A stretch of DNA of 64,000 nt from Granulicella aggregans (GTDB taxonomy: Bacteria > Acidobacteriota > Terriglobia > Terriglobales > Acidobacteriaceae), in contig NZ_JACHIP010000003.1 of the NCBI RefSeq assembly GCF_014203275.1, positions 372,001-436,000 of the forward strand, given 5' to 3'. Both the position numbers and the translations under genes were made by a program. The notes beneath the pieces were generated by a model, which had not been told where the DNA came from, did no database searches, and worked only from the letters and a program-made list of their open reading frames with translations. Numbering within the stretch: position 1 is the stretch's first letter; the number at the start of each line of letters is the position of its first letter. Positions 52,301 to 60,382 of this stretch are shown here, piece by piece.

Positions 52301-53943
52301 TGACTGCTGAGTACCTGGCTCATGCTGAGGAGATCGAGATCAAAGTGGCGCAGGGAGCGAAGCCCGGTGAGGGTGGCCAGCTTCCTGGGTTCAAGGTGAG
52401 CGGTCTGATCGCTCGGCTTCGCCATGCGCAGCCGGGAGTTTCGCTAATCTCGCCGCCTCCTCACCACGATATCTATTCAATTGAGGACCTTGCGCAGTTG
52501 ATCTACGACTTGAAGCGGGTGAATCCGCGCGCGGCTGTCGGAGTGAAGCTGGTCTCAAGCTGCGGCGTAGGAACGGTTGCTGCTGGTGTCGCCAAGGCGT
52601 ATGCGGACTTTATCGTGATCGCAGGAAATACCGGCGGGACGGGTGCGGCGGCTCTTTCGAGCATCAAGTATGCGGGCAATCCGTGGGAGCTTGGCCTAGC
52701 CGAGGCGCAGCAGGTGCTGATGGCAAACGGGATGCGCGACCGCGTGCGTTTGCGGACTGATGGCGGGCTGGCGACGGCACGAGATGTTCTGATCGCGGCC
52801 ATGCTGGGTGCGGATGAGTATGCCTTCGGGACGGCCGTTCTGGTCGTTTTGGGCTGCGATATGGCTCGCCAGTGCCACCTGAACACTTGCCCGACCGGGA
52901 TTGCTACGCAGAAGCCGGAGTTGCGGGCGAAGTTCCGCGGCAAGCCGGAGCACGTCGTGAAGTTCTTCGAGCAGTTGGCGGGAGATCTTCAGCATCTGCT
53001 TGCGCGGTACGGACTCGCTTCGATCGAAGAGGCAGTCGGGCGCACAGACCTGCTCGAGCAGGTGCGGTTTGACGGGAATCTTGATCTGCAGCCGCTACTG
53101 GCAAAGGTGACCGACGGCCCCACGCGCTGGCTAGGCGGCCGCAATGATCGGCCTGACCCGCAGCCGCCGTTGGATGAGGCGTGGGTTACCCCGGCGATCG
53201 AGGCTGTCGAAGCTGGTCAGCCGTTTGTCATCGATTCGCCGATTACGAACGCGAATCGCTCCATGGGATCGCGACTTGCTGGCGAACTTGCGCTCCGCGA
53301 AGCTCGTGGCGACGGTGGCCCGGTCGACGTTACATTCAACCTGACTGGTACGGCGGGCCAGTCCTTCGGAGCCTTCATAACTCCGGGTATGAAGCTGGTC
53401 CTGACCGGACAAGCCAATGATTTTGTGGGCAAGGGGCTATCGGGGGGAGAGATTGTGATCCGCGCCCGTGGTCTCGCGGCGCGAGAGAGCGGACATCACG
53501 TCATTCTCGGTAACGTCGCGCTTTATGGAGCGACTGCCGGAACGCTATTCGCTGCCGGACGCGCGGGGGAGCGATTCGCCGTGAGGAACTCCGGAGTGAC
53601 AGCGGTGGTCGAAGGGGTTGGCGACCATGGTTGCGAGTACATGACCGGGGGCGTCGTTGTGGTGTTAGGTGAAGCGGGAATGAACTTCGGGGCTGGCATG
53701 ACCGGCGGCCTTGCCTGGGTCTACGACCCGGAAGGCAAGTTCATTCAACGCAAGAGGTTCCATGTGGACTTCATTGAGCCAATTGCGTTTACTCATGCGG
53801 ATGCTGTAGCCCAAGAGCAGTTGAAGGAACTCATCTCCAGGCATGCAGAGGTGTCGGAGAGCAGTCTGGCGACAGCGATGCTGGCGGACTGGGCTAAGAA
53901 GTCGGGTGCATTTGTAATGTTGTCTCCGAAGCCTCAGGCTTAA
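49327..53943 (+). CDS. gltB: Glutamate synthase large subunit
   Basis: The 1538-residue enzyme makes two glutamates from glutamine and 2-oxoglutarate. The ATG at 49327 is used; an upstream GTG at 49177 would run across the ARG boxes. The N-terminal nucleophile is Cys63 (FDHDSCGVGFVAS), so an unusually long ~62-residue propeptide must be removed. Domains in order are GATase2 (63-~430), central linker, FMN-binding synthase domain with GGRSNTGEGGEDRDVYRSE, SGLIARLRHAQPGVSLISPP, AGNTGGTGAAALSSIKYAG and the 3Fe-4S cysteines (CHLNTCPTGIATQKPE), and a C-terminal GXGXG helix. No gltD follows. Confidence 0.95.
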   Translation: MAISTQNTQSMSPERSSGSVASNLAVDSLLSPKRTATKSGGSLINGVYTGKSLINPMFDHDSCGVGFVASVDAVPTHEILQQALTALGRLAHRGAVASDGKSSDGVGVTAAVPRELLLRSTGVTLAADATLGLGMLFLPVEETRAEDVLTRCLESNDLKVLCWRDVPICTDCLGEIALSTMPKIRQVLVASAEGMSDENIERRLYLARKQFEKIHEQDEITGYICSLSSRTVVYKAMCTGTHLADYFPDLASPDFVTPFALFHQRYATNTLPTWHRAQPGRTLAHNGEINTVWGNRVRMTARDSTLPVECKPVLTKGGTDSTSLDEAVELISMNGRTLSEAVRMLMPPAAEGHQRSMFLRYHSACAEPWDGPAAIAFTDGHVVGAALDRNGLRPCRFAITSDGLVVAGSEAGLVDLDPEKVIESGRLGPGQMLVVDLAAGKVYDDEALLDLFDRGATYAQLAEISPLAALPLHDTPDSTKLLAMQRGFGYTREDVKMILQPMAVEGKDAVWSMGDDTPLAFLARAPRPVYAFFRQRFAQVTNPAIDPLREACVVSLDTRLGPWPHLLDKNAPLPGLSLKSPFLSLGQVESLRRGKYPHLADLRFSELPCLFPPSSSLLQGLDAVCTRAIELVRGGTRILLLTDRGASAEALPVPMAMATGAVHQALVAAGLRTLAGLAVEAGDCRDIHHAAVIIGYGAGAVCPWLALETALSLAPAGSDATAAEARMLKSLDAGLAKVMSKMGISVVDSYRGAHLFDILGLHSSVVDRCFPNTPAPLSGIGFAELEKHLRETWIVESAPVAAPSADLPDYGWVRFRKTERAEPHAWQPATVKALQSVVGSARGVALSTDPAAAFAIYSRDVIARDPSVLRDLLEIRPAGAELRLADVQTPADLCKKFIASAMSLGSLSPEAHSTITIAMNTLGGRSNTGEGGEDRDVYRSEPVAASTPAGSSRMQMQAEGSVAVAEPVVEAPSVQHLLNNKIKQVASGRFGVTAEYLAHAEEIEIKVAQGAKPGEGGQLPGFKVSGLIARLRHAQPGVSLISPPPHHDIYSIEDLAQLIYDLKRVNPRAAVGVKLVSSCGVGTVAAGVAKAYADFIVIAGNTGGTGAAALSSIKYAGNPWELGLAEAQQVLMANGMRDRVRLRTDGGLATARDVLIAAMLGADEYAFGTAVLVVLGCDMARQCHLNTCPTGIATQKPELRAKFRGKPEHVVKFFEQLAGDLQHLLARYGLASIEEAVGRTDLLEQVRFDGNLDLQPLLAKVTDGPTRWLGGRNDRPDPQPPLDEAWVTPAIEAVEAGQPFVIDSPITNANRSMGSRLAGELALREARGDGGPVDVTFNLTGTAGQSFGAFITPGMKLVLTGQANDFVGKGLSGGEIVIRARGLAARESGHHVILGNVALYGATAGTLFAAGRAGERFAVRNSGVTAVVEGVGDHGCEYMTGGVVVVLGEAGMNFGAGMTGGLAWVYDPEGKFIQRKRFHVDFIEPIAFTHADAVAQEQLKELISRHAEVSESSLATAMLADWAKKSGAFVMLSPKPQA

Positions 53944-53958
53944 GAGACACAAGGGCAC

Positions 53959-53982
53959 GGCGGCCTATTCAACCAGGCCGCC
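53959..53982. other. Hairpin at the convergent gltB/TadG ends
   Basis: GGCGGCCT (53959-53966) and AGGCCGCC (53975-53982) form a perfect 8-base stem with an 8-base loop. It overlaps the TadG-like stop codon, and neither strand has a T run. It could limit read-through between the convergent genes. Confidence 0.45.
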
Positions 53983-55137
53983 GCCGATGATGTGGAATGG
54001 GTTGCCGTTGGCGAGGGTGGTGTAGTCGCTGCTGGCTATCCAGCCGGTGTTGTGGATCGAGATGTTGTCGGCCACGATGCCGTTATATCGCACGGCCTTG
54101 AGCGGTATGTTCGAGACATCGATCTCCTCTCCGGCCAGGTAAAGGATTCCATCGACGGTGGAGGACGGGTTCCAGTTGGCGAGGGAAAGTTCGACCTGAC
54201 CGCTGGGCATGTTGCGGTCGGAGAAGAAGAAGATCCCCTGGAGAGTTCCGTTCGTGGGCGCCGACAAGGTGCCGTTGATGTTCGTGATCGACGCTGTCCC
54301 GTAGTTGTAACCCCCACCTGTCGTCATGAAGAAGGTGACGCCCGCGCCTCTCAAGGTAGGACCATTGATATTAAGATTGCCTACAACAATGTAGGTCCCT
54401 GGATTAAGAGTGACCAGCGCTGGCGTGTTGATGGTGAGCCCGCCGCAGTAGGTGCCGGGGTTTAGGGTGGCGGCCGCAGTGATGCTGACGCTGGTATAGG
54501 TGCAGGACTGAAAGACGGGCTCGGCCACATAGAGCAGGGGATCGCCCATTGCGCCATAGTGAACGGGAGCGGGGATGACGCTGCCTGAGCTTGCGGATGC
54601 ACCGCCGTGCAACAGGAACTGGTTGCCGGTACTGCTGCTGCCTCCGTTGAAGTAATACGACTTGCCAATGTAGAAGGGGCAGCTTCCCGTGACGGTCTGG
54701 TTGATCGCGTTGAGAGAGACGCCGGTGTAGAACTGCGCCAGGAAATAGACGCAGGGCGTAGGCGGAATGAGGCCGGTGGCCTTGGCGCGGAGGGTGAACT
54801 TGCCGGGGATGAAGCGAGTGGTAAAGGGCTGCGTGATGGTCACCTGTACCGCCGACGAATTGCCTTGATAGCTCCCCGAAGTGGGCGGATTCGAGATGGT
54901 GACAGTTACGTAGTTGGTGCCGTTTACGAAGTTGTTGAGCTTTGCATCCGCCGCGCCGCCGGCCGCCATGGTGCTCCCGTCCTCCGAGGCGTAGATAGCC
55001 CCGATTGCAGCCGCGTCGGCGGCATTCTGAAGCTGGAGCTGCGCCACCTCCATCATGCCGAGATCGATCATGAGACCGCAGCAGTAGATCATGACCGAGA
55101 GGAAGCCGACCAGATAGAGGCTCATTGGTGAAGGCAC
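53965..55137 (-). CDS. TadG-like membrane-anchored protein
   Basis: The 390-residue product starts with a hydrophobic segment (SLYLVGFLSVMIYCCGLMID) followed by LGMMEVAQLQLQNAADAAAI, the TadG/TadE-type motif after the membrane helix (QLQNAADAAAIG). The rest is extracytoplasmic, Gly/Ser/Thr-rich and beta-helix-like (NPGTYIVVGNLNINGPTLRG). GTG at 55137 is the longest start and ATG at 55125 is equally possible; a positively charged N-terminus is lacking. It is divergent from two TadE-like genes. No tadA/tadB/tadC genes are in the window. Confidence 0.72.
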   Translation of the reverse strand: MPSPMSLYLVGFLSVMIYCCGLMIDLGMMEVAQLQLQNAADAAAIGAIYASEDGSTMAAGGAADAKLNNFVNGTNYVTVTISNPPTSGSYQGNSSAVQVTITQPFTTRFIPGKFTLRAKATGLIPPTPCVYFLAQFYTGVSLNAINQTVTGSCPFYIGKSYYFNGGSSSTGNQFLLHGGASASSGSVIPAPVHYGAMGDPLLYVAEPVFQSCTYTSVSITAAATLNPGTYCGGLTINTPALVTLNPGTYIVVGNLNINGPTLRGAGVTFFMTTGGGYNYGTASITNINGTLSAPTNGTLQGIFFFSDRNMPSGQVELSLANWNPSSTVDGILYLAGEEIDVSNIPLKAVRYNGIVADNISIHNTGWIASSDYTTLANGNPFHIIGGGLVE

Positions 55138-55361
55138 CCAGTGTGAACGCGCTGTGGCTGCATCCGCGCCGAAATCGTCGTGCGGACAGAAAGCTCCAAC
55201 ATTCGATATATCGTCCGTGATTCACATCGAATGAAGCCGGCTTCACCTGTTCAATTTGCCTGTCCCGAATTGACCGGGCGAAGAGGCGGCTGCTCTCGGG
55301 AGAGATCGCGTTCGCCGATAGCGTTAGGTGGAGCTTCATTCTCCTGTGGAGGTGTGTCGCC

Positions 55362-55841
55362 TTGATTGTCCCCCAAATCCGGGAAAGGGCGCGCGCGATA
55401 TTTCGCGGGCGAACGGGTTCGGAACAAGCCAGCGCCCTGGTGGAGTTCAGCCTGACGATGCCCGTGGTGGTGGTCTTTTGCCTGGCGGCGGTGAGTTTTG
55501 CCCTAATCGTACAGCAGGACATCTCGCTGACCGATGCTGTCGCGGCAGGCACGAAGTATGGCGCGAATGGTCATGGGAACGATCTTTCCGGCATGAAGTT
55601 CGCGGCAACCACGGCGGGATCGGGCGTCCCGGGGCTGTCGGTAACGGCGGCGAAGTATTGCAGTTGCTCGCCGGGAGGCGCGGCGGTGACCTGCACCACC
55701 ACTTGTTATCCGTTTCCTATCACTCCCGCACAGTACGTGACGGTGACGGCAACGGCACCTGCTCCGCTCTTGTTTGCCGTTACCGGTCTGCCGTCATCAC
55801 TTCCTCTGAGTGCTTCTTCGACTCTCCGAGCGCCGTGGTGA
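55362..55841 (+). CDS. TadE-like pseudopilin/assembly protein
   Basis: The 159-residue protein has a basic N-terminus, then SEQASALVEFSLTMPVVVVF, the TadE signature (A-L-V-E-F with hydrophobic helix), and an extracytoplasmic domain with two cysteine pairs (KYCSCSPGG and TCTTTCYPFP). The TTG at 55362 has GGAGGTG upstream. TadE-like minor pseudopilins usually partner with Flp pili; an assembly apparatus is not nearby. Its TGA overlaps the next GTG start as GTGA. Confidence 0.75.
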   Translation: MIVPQIRERARAIFRGRTGSEQASALVEFSLTMPVVVVFCLAAVSFALIVQQDISLTDAVAAGTKYGANGHGNDLSGMKFAATTAGSGVPGLSVTAAKYCSCSPGGAAVTCTTTCYPFPITPAQYVTVTATAPAPLLFAVTGLPSSLPLSASSTLRAPW

Positions 55842-56254
55842 GGAGGCTTGTGAAGAGACTCTTCAGGCGATCCGACGGGCAGACCATCATCGAGATGGCG
55901 CTGGTGCTTCCCGTCCTGGTGATGTTTACCTTCGGCGTGCTTGAGTTGAGCATCTTCATAGCCTGCTGCATTAACGGGACCTACGCGGCGCACGCTGCGG
56001 TCAGGTACGCGATCGTCCATGGCTCGGCGAGTACGAATCCTTGCACGACTTCGACGTTGCAGTCCCAGGTGAAGCCTTTTCTGGTTGGAATCCCATCGTC
56101 CGCGGTTACGATTGCCCCAACATGGAGTCCGAATACAGATGCAGGAAGCACCGTGACGGTGAAGATCACCTTCTCCTATCCAATAACCATTCCATTCGAT
56201 AAGGCTCGGACACTGAGTGCTGTTGCGACTGCCTCGGGCACCATTGTGGAGTAG
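55838..56254 (+). CDS. Second TadE-like protein
   Basis: The 138-residue protein starts with GTG at 55838, overlapping the previous stop as GTGA; GTG at 55850, three bases after AGGAGG, is a less well-spaced alternative. SDGQTIIEMALVLPVLVMFT matches the TadE helix, with Glu at the expected position. Downstream is an extracytoplasmic domain with one cysteine pair (ACCINGTY). It pairs with the previous gene as in Flp-type loci. Confidence 0.72.
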   Translation: MRRLVKRLFRRSDGQTIIEMALVLPVLVMFTFGVLELSIFIACCINGTYAAHAAVRYAIVHGSASTNPCTTSTLQSQVKPFLVGIPSSAVTIAPTWSPNTDAGSTVTVKITFSYPITIPFDKARTLSAVATASGTIVE

Positions 56255-56344
56255 CGGCGAAACGCGCGGCTTTCGAGCCGACCAAGGTGGTCGCTGGCAA
56301 TTGCGTCAGCCTTTCTTTACAGTGGCTAGCTGGAGAGGTTGAGC

Positions 56345-57016
56345 GTGAAGGGTAGGCCAACACGAGAATCGGTGAAGCCAGAAGCCCCGGGAGCGATCGC
56401 TGCAGCCGTTGATGCTGGGGAAGTCTTTTCTCCGGTTCCTCCGGGAGAAAAGTATCAGCGGATTCTGGATGCGGCCGTCGAAGTGATCGCTGAAAAGGGA
56501 TACTTCAACGCCCCGGTAAGCGCGATCGCGGCGCGGGCTGGAGTCGCGGACGGGACCGTTTATCTCTACTTCAAGAGCAAAGATGATGTGCTGCGGACTG
56601 CGATCGACCGCAACTTCGATCGGTTTCATAGGCAGGTAATCGAGCGGTTCCAGGAAGTTCATGATCCAAGGGAGCAGCTTGAGTACATCGCCCAGGTGCA
56701 TCTGGAGAGCGGCTCGGTCAATCGCGCGATGGCGATCGTGATGCAGACTGAGGTCCGGCAGAGCGCTCAGTTTATCGCGGAGTTCTCGCACCACCACCTT
56801 GTGAAGTACATCCAGGTAGTCCGCGAGGTGATCCGTCGGGGGCAGCAGCAGGGAATCTTTCGACAGGATATTTCAGATGGCGTGGTGGCGCACTGCATGT
56901 TTGGGGCGATCGACGAGTTGCTGAGTTCTGCGGTATTCACAGGACGCAGCTATGATGCGAAGGCGACAGCGAAACAGGTTCTGGACGTTTTGTTGAACGG
57001 AATCAATCGGGCTTAG
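56345..57016 (+). CDS. TetR-family regulator upstream of acyl-CoA ligase
   Basis: GTG at 56345 with GGAGAGG at good spacing gives 223 residues. The HTH is ILDAAVEVIAEKGYFNAPVS followed by AIAARAGVADGTVYLYFKSK. The C-terminal ligand domain (VMQTEVRQSAQFIAEFSHHH) resembles the FadR/TetR_C_11-type regulators of fatty-acid degradation. A ~40-residue N-terminal extension precedes the HTH. It ends 31 bases before the AMP-binding ligase and probably controls it in response to an acyl-CoA. I do not see a clear operator in the upstream gap. Confidence 0.9.
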   Translation: MKGRPTRESVKPEAPGAIAAAVDAGEVFSPVPPGEKYQRILDAAVEVIAEKGYFNAPVSAIAARAGVADGTVYLYFKSKDDVLRTAIDRNFDRFHRQVIERFQEVHDPREQLEYIAQVHLESGSVNRAMAIVMQTEVRQSAQFIAEFSHHHLVKYIQVVREVIRRGQQQGIFRQDISDGVVAHCMFGAIDELLSSAVFTGRSYDAKATAKQVLDVLLNGINRA

Positions 57017-57046
57017 GGCCGTCGAGATCGGGTAGGGGAGCTATAG

Positions 57047-58834
57047 ATGTTTGATTTCAAGACGGTGAATGATGTCTTCCAGGCGATTGCAGGCCGCGGG
57101 GACCAACTCGTGATGCAGGCACAGGACGCTGCCGGCGAGTGGCAGCCGATAACCTCGGCGGCGCTCTATGGCCGAGTACGCGCGCTGGCGTCGGCCTTCG
57201 CGAAGTGGGGTGTGGCGAAGGGTGACCGGGTTGCAATTCTGAGCGAGAACCGCTGGGAGTGGCAGGTGACGGACTTCGCAACGCTAGCGCTGGGCGCGGT
57301 GGATGTCCCGCTCTATGCGACGCTGACGGCGGAGCAGATTGGCTATATGTTGCGCGATTCCGGCGCGAAAGTGGCGGTGTTCTCGTCCGCCGAGCAGTAC
57401 GACAAGCTGGCGGGAGCGGGAGAGCTTCCAGCGCTCGAGCACGTGGTGGTGATGGATGGCGGAGACCTTCCAAACGCGGTGAACTTTACATCGTTGATGG
57501 AGTCTGCGAAGGCGATGGAGACGCGCGACGCCGCGTTTGATGCGACGGCGGCTACCGTGCAGGCGGACGACCTGATGACGATCATCTACACATCAGGCAC
57601 GACGGGCGAGCCGAAAGGCGTGATGCTGACCCATGGCAACGAGGCGAGCAATCTGAACTACTCGACCGATGGGATTGGGTTTGGTCCGGGCGATCTTTGC
57701 ATCTCCTTTCTGCCTCTGTCGCATGTGACGGCTCGGCACACGGATTTGGCTCTGTTGGCTCATGGAGTATCGCTGGCGTACTGCCCTAAGTTCGACCGGC
57801 TGCCCCCGATCATGAAGGCATTGCGACCGACGGTATTGATCGCCGTGCCGAGGGTGTACGAGAAGATTCGGCAGGCTGTGGAGGGTAAGTCCGCGCCGTC
57901 ACCTCTGAAGTCAAAGATATTGAAGTGGGCAGTCGCGACGGGAACCAAGCATCGAGGGGAGGTGCTTGCGGGTAAGACGCCCGGTGGACTGGCTCATGCG
58001 ATTGCGGACAAGCTGGTGTACAGCAAAATTCGCGATGCGTTTGGCGGCCGGGCGAGGATCTTTGTGTCGGGCGGAGCTCCGCTGGGGATGGATTCGGCGG
58101 GCTGGTTCGCGGATGTGGGGATACGGATCTTCGAGGGGTATGGGCTGACGGAGACTTCGCCTGTCATCGCCGTGAACAAGCCGAATGCGCACCGGATCGG
58201 GACGGTCGGCAAGGCGCTGGCAAACGTGAAGTGCCGGTTCGCGGAGGATGGCGAACTGGAGGTCTCCGGGCCTTCGATCTTCAACGGCTATTGGAATAAG
58301 CCGAAGGAGACGGAAGAGGCATTTACTGCTGACGGGTGGTTTAAGACGGGGGATATCGGAAATATCGACGGCGATGGATACCTGTCGATTACAGACCGAA
58401 AGAAGGAGCTGCTGAAGACGAGTGGCGGCAAGCTGATTGCTCCGCAGCCGATCGAAAATAAGCTGAAGGCGAACTCGTTGGTGGGGCAGGCGGCGTTGGT
58501 CGGAGACAAGCACAAGTTCGCCTGCGTGCTGATCTCACCGAACATGGCGGCTCTCGAAAGTTGGGCGGCGGGGCAGGGCGTTTCGGTCAGCGACCACAAG
58601 GCGTTGGTGAAGGACGCGAAGGTAGTGGCGCTATACCAGGGCATCGTGACGCAGGTGAACGGGACGCTAGCGCACTTCGAAGATATGAAGCGGCTCTGCG
58701 TGGTGCCGGAAGAGTGGACTGTCGAGACCGGAGAACTGACTCCTAGTATGAAGCTGAAGCGGCGCGTGGTGGAGAAAAAGTACGCGACCGAGATCGCCGA
58801 CTTCTACAAGGACGAGGCGACGGCATCCAAGTAG
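57047..58834 (+). CDS. Long-chain fatty-acid--CoA ligase (AMP-binding)
   Basis: This 595-residue adenylate-forming enzyme activates fatty acids to acyl-CoA. MTIIYTSGTTGEPKGVMLTH is the P-loop core motif. RIFVSGGAPLGMDSAGWFAD, FEGYGLTETSPVIAVN, WFKTGDIGNIDGDGYLSITD and KELLKTSGGKLIAPQPIENK (catalytic Lys region) follow as in FadD15-type ligases. Length fits the ~600-residue long-chain class. GGGGAG precedes the ATG. It is paired with the TetR regulator just upstream. Confidence 0.92.
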   Translation: MFDFKTVNDVFQAIAGRGDQLVMQAQDAAGEWQPITSAALYGRVRALASAFAKWGVAKGDRVAILSENRWEWQVTDFATLALGAVDVPLYATLTAEQIGYMLRDSGAKVAVFSSAEQYDKLAGAGELPALEHVVVMDGGDLPNAVNFTSLMESAKAMETRDAAFDATAATVQADDLMTIIYTSGTTGEPKGVMLTHGNEASNLNYSTDGIGFGPGDLCISFLPLSHVTARHTDLALLAHGVSLAYCPKFDRLPPIMKALRPTVLIAVPRVYEKIRQAVEGKSAPSPLKSKILKWAVATGTKHRGEVLAGKTPGGLAHAIADKLVYSKIRDAFGGRARIFVSGGAPLGMDSAGWFADVGIRIFEGYGLTETSPVIAVNKPNAHRIGTVGKALANVKCRFAEDGELEVSGPSIFNGYWNKPKETEEAFTADGWFKTGDIGNIDGDGYLSITDRKKELLKTSGGKLIAPQPIENKLKANSLVGQAALVGDKHKFACVLISPNMAALESWAAGQGVSVSDHKALVKDAKVVALYQGIVTQVNGTLAHFEDMKRLCVVPEEWTVETGELTPSMKLKRRVVEKKYATEIADFYKDEATASK

Positions 58835-58894
58835 ATTCTCTGCATATTGCTAGAGAATATGTAGCATCGCGCCGTATGGAGCATCCAATTCGGC

Positions 58895-59983
58895 ATGGGC
58901 ATGTTGAAGAAGGCTGAGAAGCAGGGAAAGAAGTTTATGAATCCGGTTCCGACGGGTGTGGGCGGGCCGGGGATGATGTTCAAGATTCTTCCTTTGTATC
59001 TGCGGAACCAGGAAGAGCGCGTGCCGAAGGTGCCATTGGGCCCGTTCCGGACGGATGCCAGGATCTATGCGACTCCGCCAGAGAATGGCCTGCGGGTGAC
59101 GTGGATGGGTCACTCGGTGATGCTGGTAGAGATCGATGGCGTGCGGTTGCTGATCGATCCCGTGTGGGATGAGCGCGCTTCGCCGGCGCGGTGGTTTGGG
59201 CCAAAGCGGTTCTTTGCCGCTCCGCTGCGGCTTGATGAGCTGCCTCGGATCGATGCAGTAGTCATCTCGCATGACCACTACGACCACCTTGGGCGGATGA
59301 CGGTGGAGCGGCTGGCAAAGCTCAATGCGGTGAGGGATGCGGTTTGGGTGACCTCGCTTGGAGTAGGCGAGTTGCTGCAGAAGTTCGGCGTTGCTGCGCG
59401 GCGTATCAAGGAGTTGGATTGGACGGACTCTGCGACCGTGAAGGCGCCGGATGGGGCAGAGATCGCGATAACAGCGGTGCCGTCGCGGCATTTCTCTGGA
59501 CGGAGCTTGTCGAACCGGTTCGAGACTCTCTGGTCGTCGTTTGTGCTGCGCGGGGCGAAGCACAAGGTCTACTACGGCGCGGATTCCGGACTTTGGGACG
59601 GATTCGAAGAGATTGGAGCAGCCTACGGCCCGTTCGATCTGACGATGTTGGAGATTGGGGCGTTCAACGAGCTCTGGAAAGACATCCACATGGGGCCCGA
59701 CGGGGCGGTGGAAGCCTTTGCTCGGATGGGCGGAGCAGGGCTACTCATGCCAATCCACTGGGGTTTGTTCGACTTGGCGCTTCATGGCTGGCGCGAGCCG
59801 ATCCAGAGAATGACCGATCTGGCGAATTTGCGCGGCTTGCGGTTGTGGTCTCCGGCACCCGGAGCGCCATCGGAGGTGGTGGCCGGTCAGGAGTTACGGG
59901 CAAAGTGGTGGGAAGCTGTGCCTCACGCGTCGAAGGTTACGACCGCCGAAATGTTGCCTACAGGGAACGTGGTTCAGGACTAG
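58895..59983 (+). CDS. MBL-fold metal-dependent hydrolase, NAPE-PLD/UlaG-like
   Basis: The 362-residue protein has the metallo-beta-lactamase motifs VTWMGHSVMLVEIDGVRLLI, VVISHDHYDHLGRMTVERLA (HxHxDH metal site), TAVPSRHFSGR (His ligand), YYGADSGLWDGF (Asp ligand) and MPIHWGLFDLALHGW (His). The lead-in RTDARIYATPPENGLRVT and overall length match the N-acyl-phosphatidylethanolamine phospholipase D-like group. Substrate is likely a lipid or lactone. No signal peptide is seen. Confidence 0.9.
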   Translation: MGMLKKAEKQGKKFMNPVPTGVGGPGMMFKILPLYLRNQEERVPKVPLGPFRTDARIYATPPENGLRVTWMGHSVMLVEIDGVRLLIDPVWDERASPARWFGPKRFFAAPLRLDELPRIDAVVISHDHYDHLGRMTVERLAKLNAVRDAVWVTSLGVGELLQKFGVAARRIKELDWTDSATVKAPDGAEIAITAVPSRHFSGRSLSNRFETLWSSFVLRGAKHKVYYGADSGLWDGFEEIGAAYGPFDLTMLEIGAFNELWKDIHMGPDGAVEAFARMGGAGLLMPIHWGLFDLALHGWREPIQRMTDLANLRGLRLWSPAPGAPSEVVAGQELRAKWWEAVPHASKVTTAEMLPTGNVVQD

Positions 59984-60098
59984 GAGCGACAAGGCAGAAA
60001 TCTCTTGTGCGGTGGAATGAAAGAGGGTACAAAGAGGAGGCTGGAAGTTCGGCATTCTTCCGGAAGACTCCGGTTATTTCCCGGTTTGGAGACAGATC

Positions 60099-60362
60099 AT
60101 GGCAGGTGCTGTGCAGGCGATGTTGCGCGAGGTGATGGATATCCGGCAGGCAGCGGAGTATCTGGGCATAAGCGGCGATACGCTGTATCGCTATGCGTCT
60201 GAAGGATTTATCCCGGCGTTCAAGCTCGGCAACCGCTGGCGGTTCAAGAAGTCGCTGCTCGATTCATGGATGGATGAAAAGAGCGGCGTGAAGCCCCAGC
60301 CGGCGACCGGATTGACCGTGGTGGCACCGGAGCAGAAAAAGCCTGTGCGGCGAGCGCTGTAA
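60099..60362 (+). CDS. Excisionase-type helix-turn-helix protein
   Basis: The 87-residue protein has the MerR-like HTH_17 pattern DIRQAAEYLGISGDTLYRYA, then SEGFIPAFKLGNRWRFKKSL, typical of excisionase-family DNA-binding domains, with a Lys/Pro-rich tail. GGAG lies seven bases before the ATG. Such small proteins regulate neighbouring genes or accompany mobile elements, but no integrase is present. It converges with the SDR gene. Confidence 0.85.
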   Translation: MAGAVQAMLREVMDIRQAAEYLGISGDTLYRYASEGFIPAFKLGNRWRFKKSLLDSWMDEKSGVKPQPATGLTVVAPEQKKPVRRAL

Positions 60363-60382
60363 CAAGCTCTTTTTTTGGCGAG

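Noticed and set aside
54404..55552. 382-residue minus-strand frame overlapping the TadG-like gene
   Set aside because: Frame-shifted reading of the TadG-like gene; composition is His/Arg-rich and it lacks the TadG helix.
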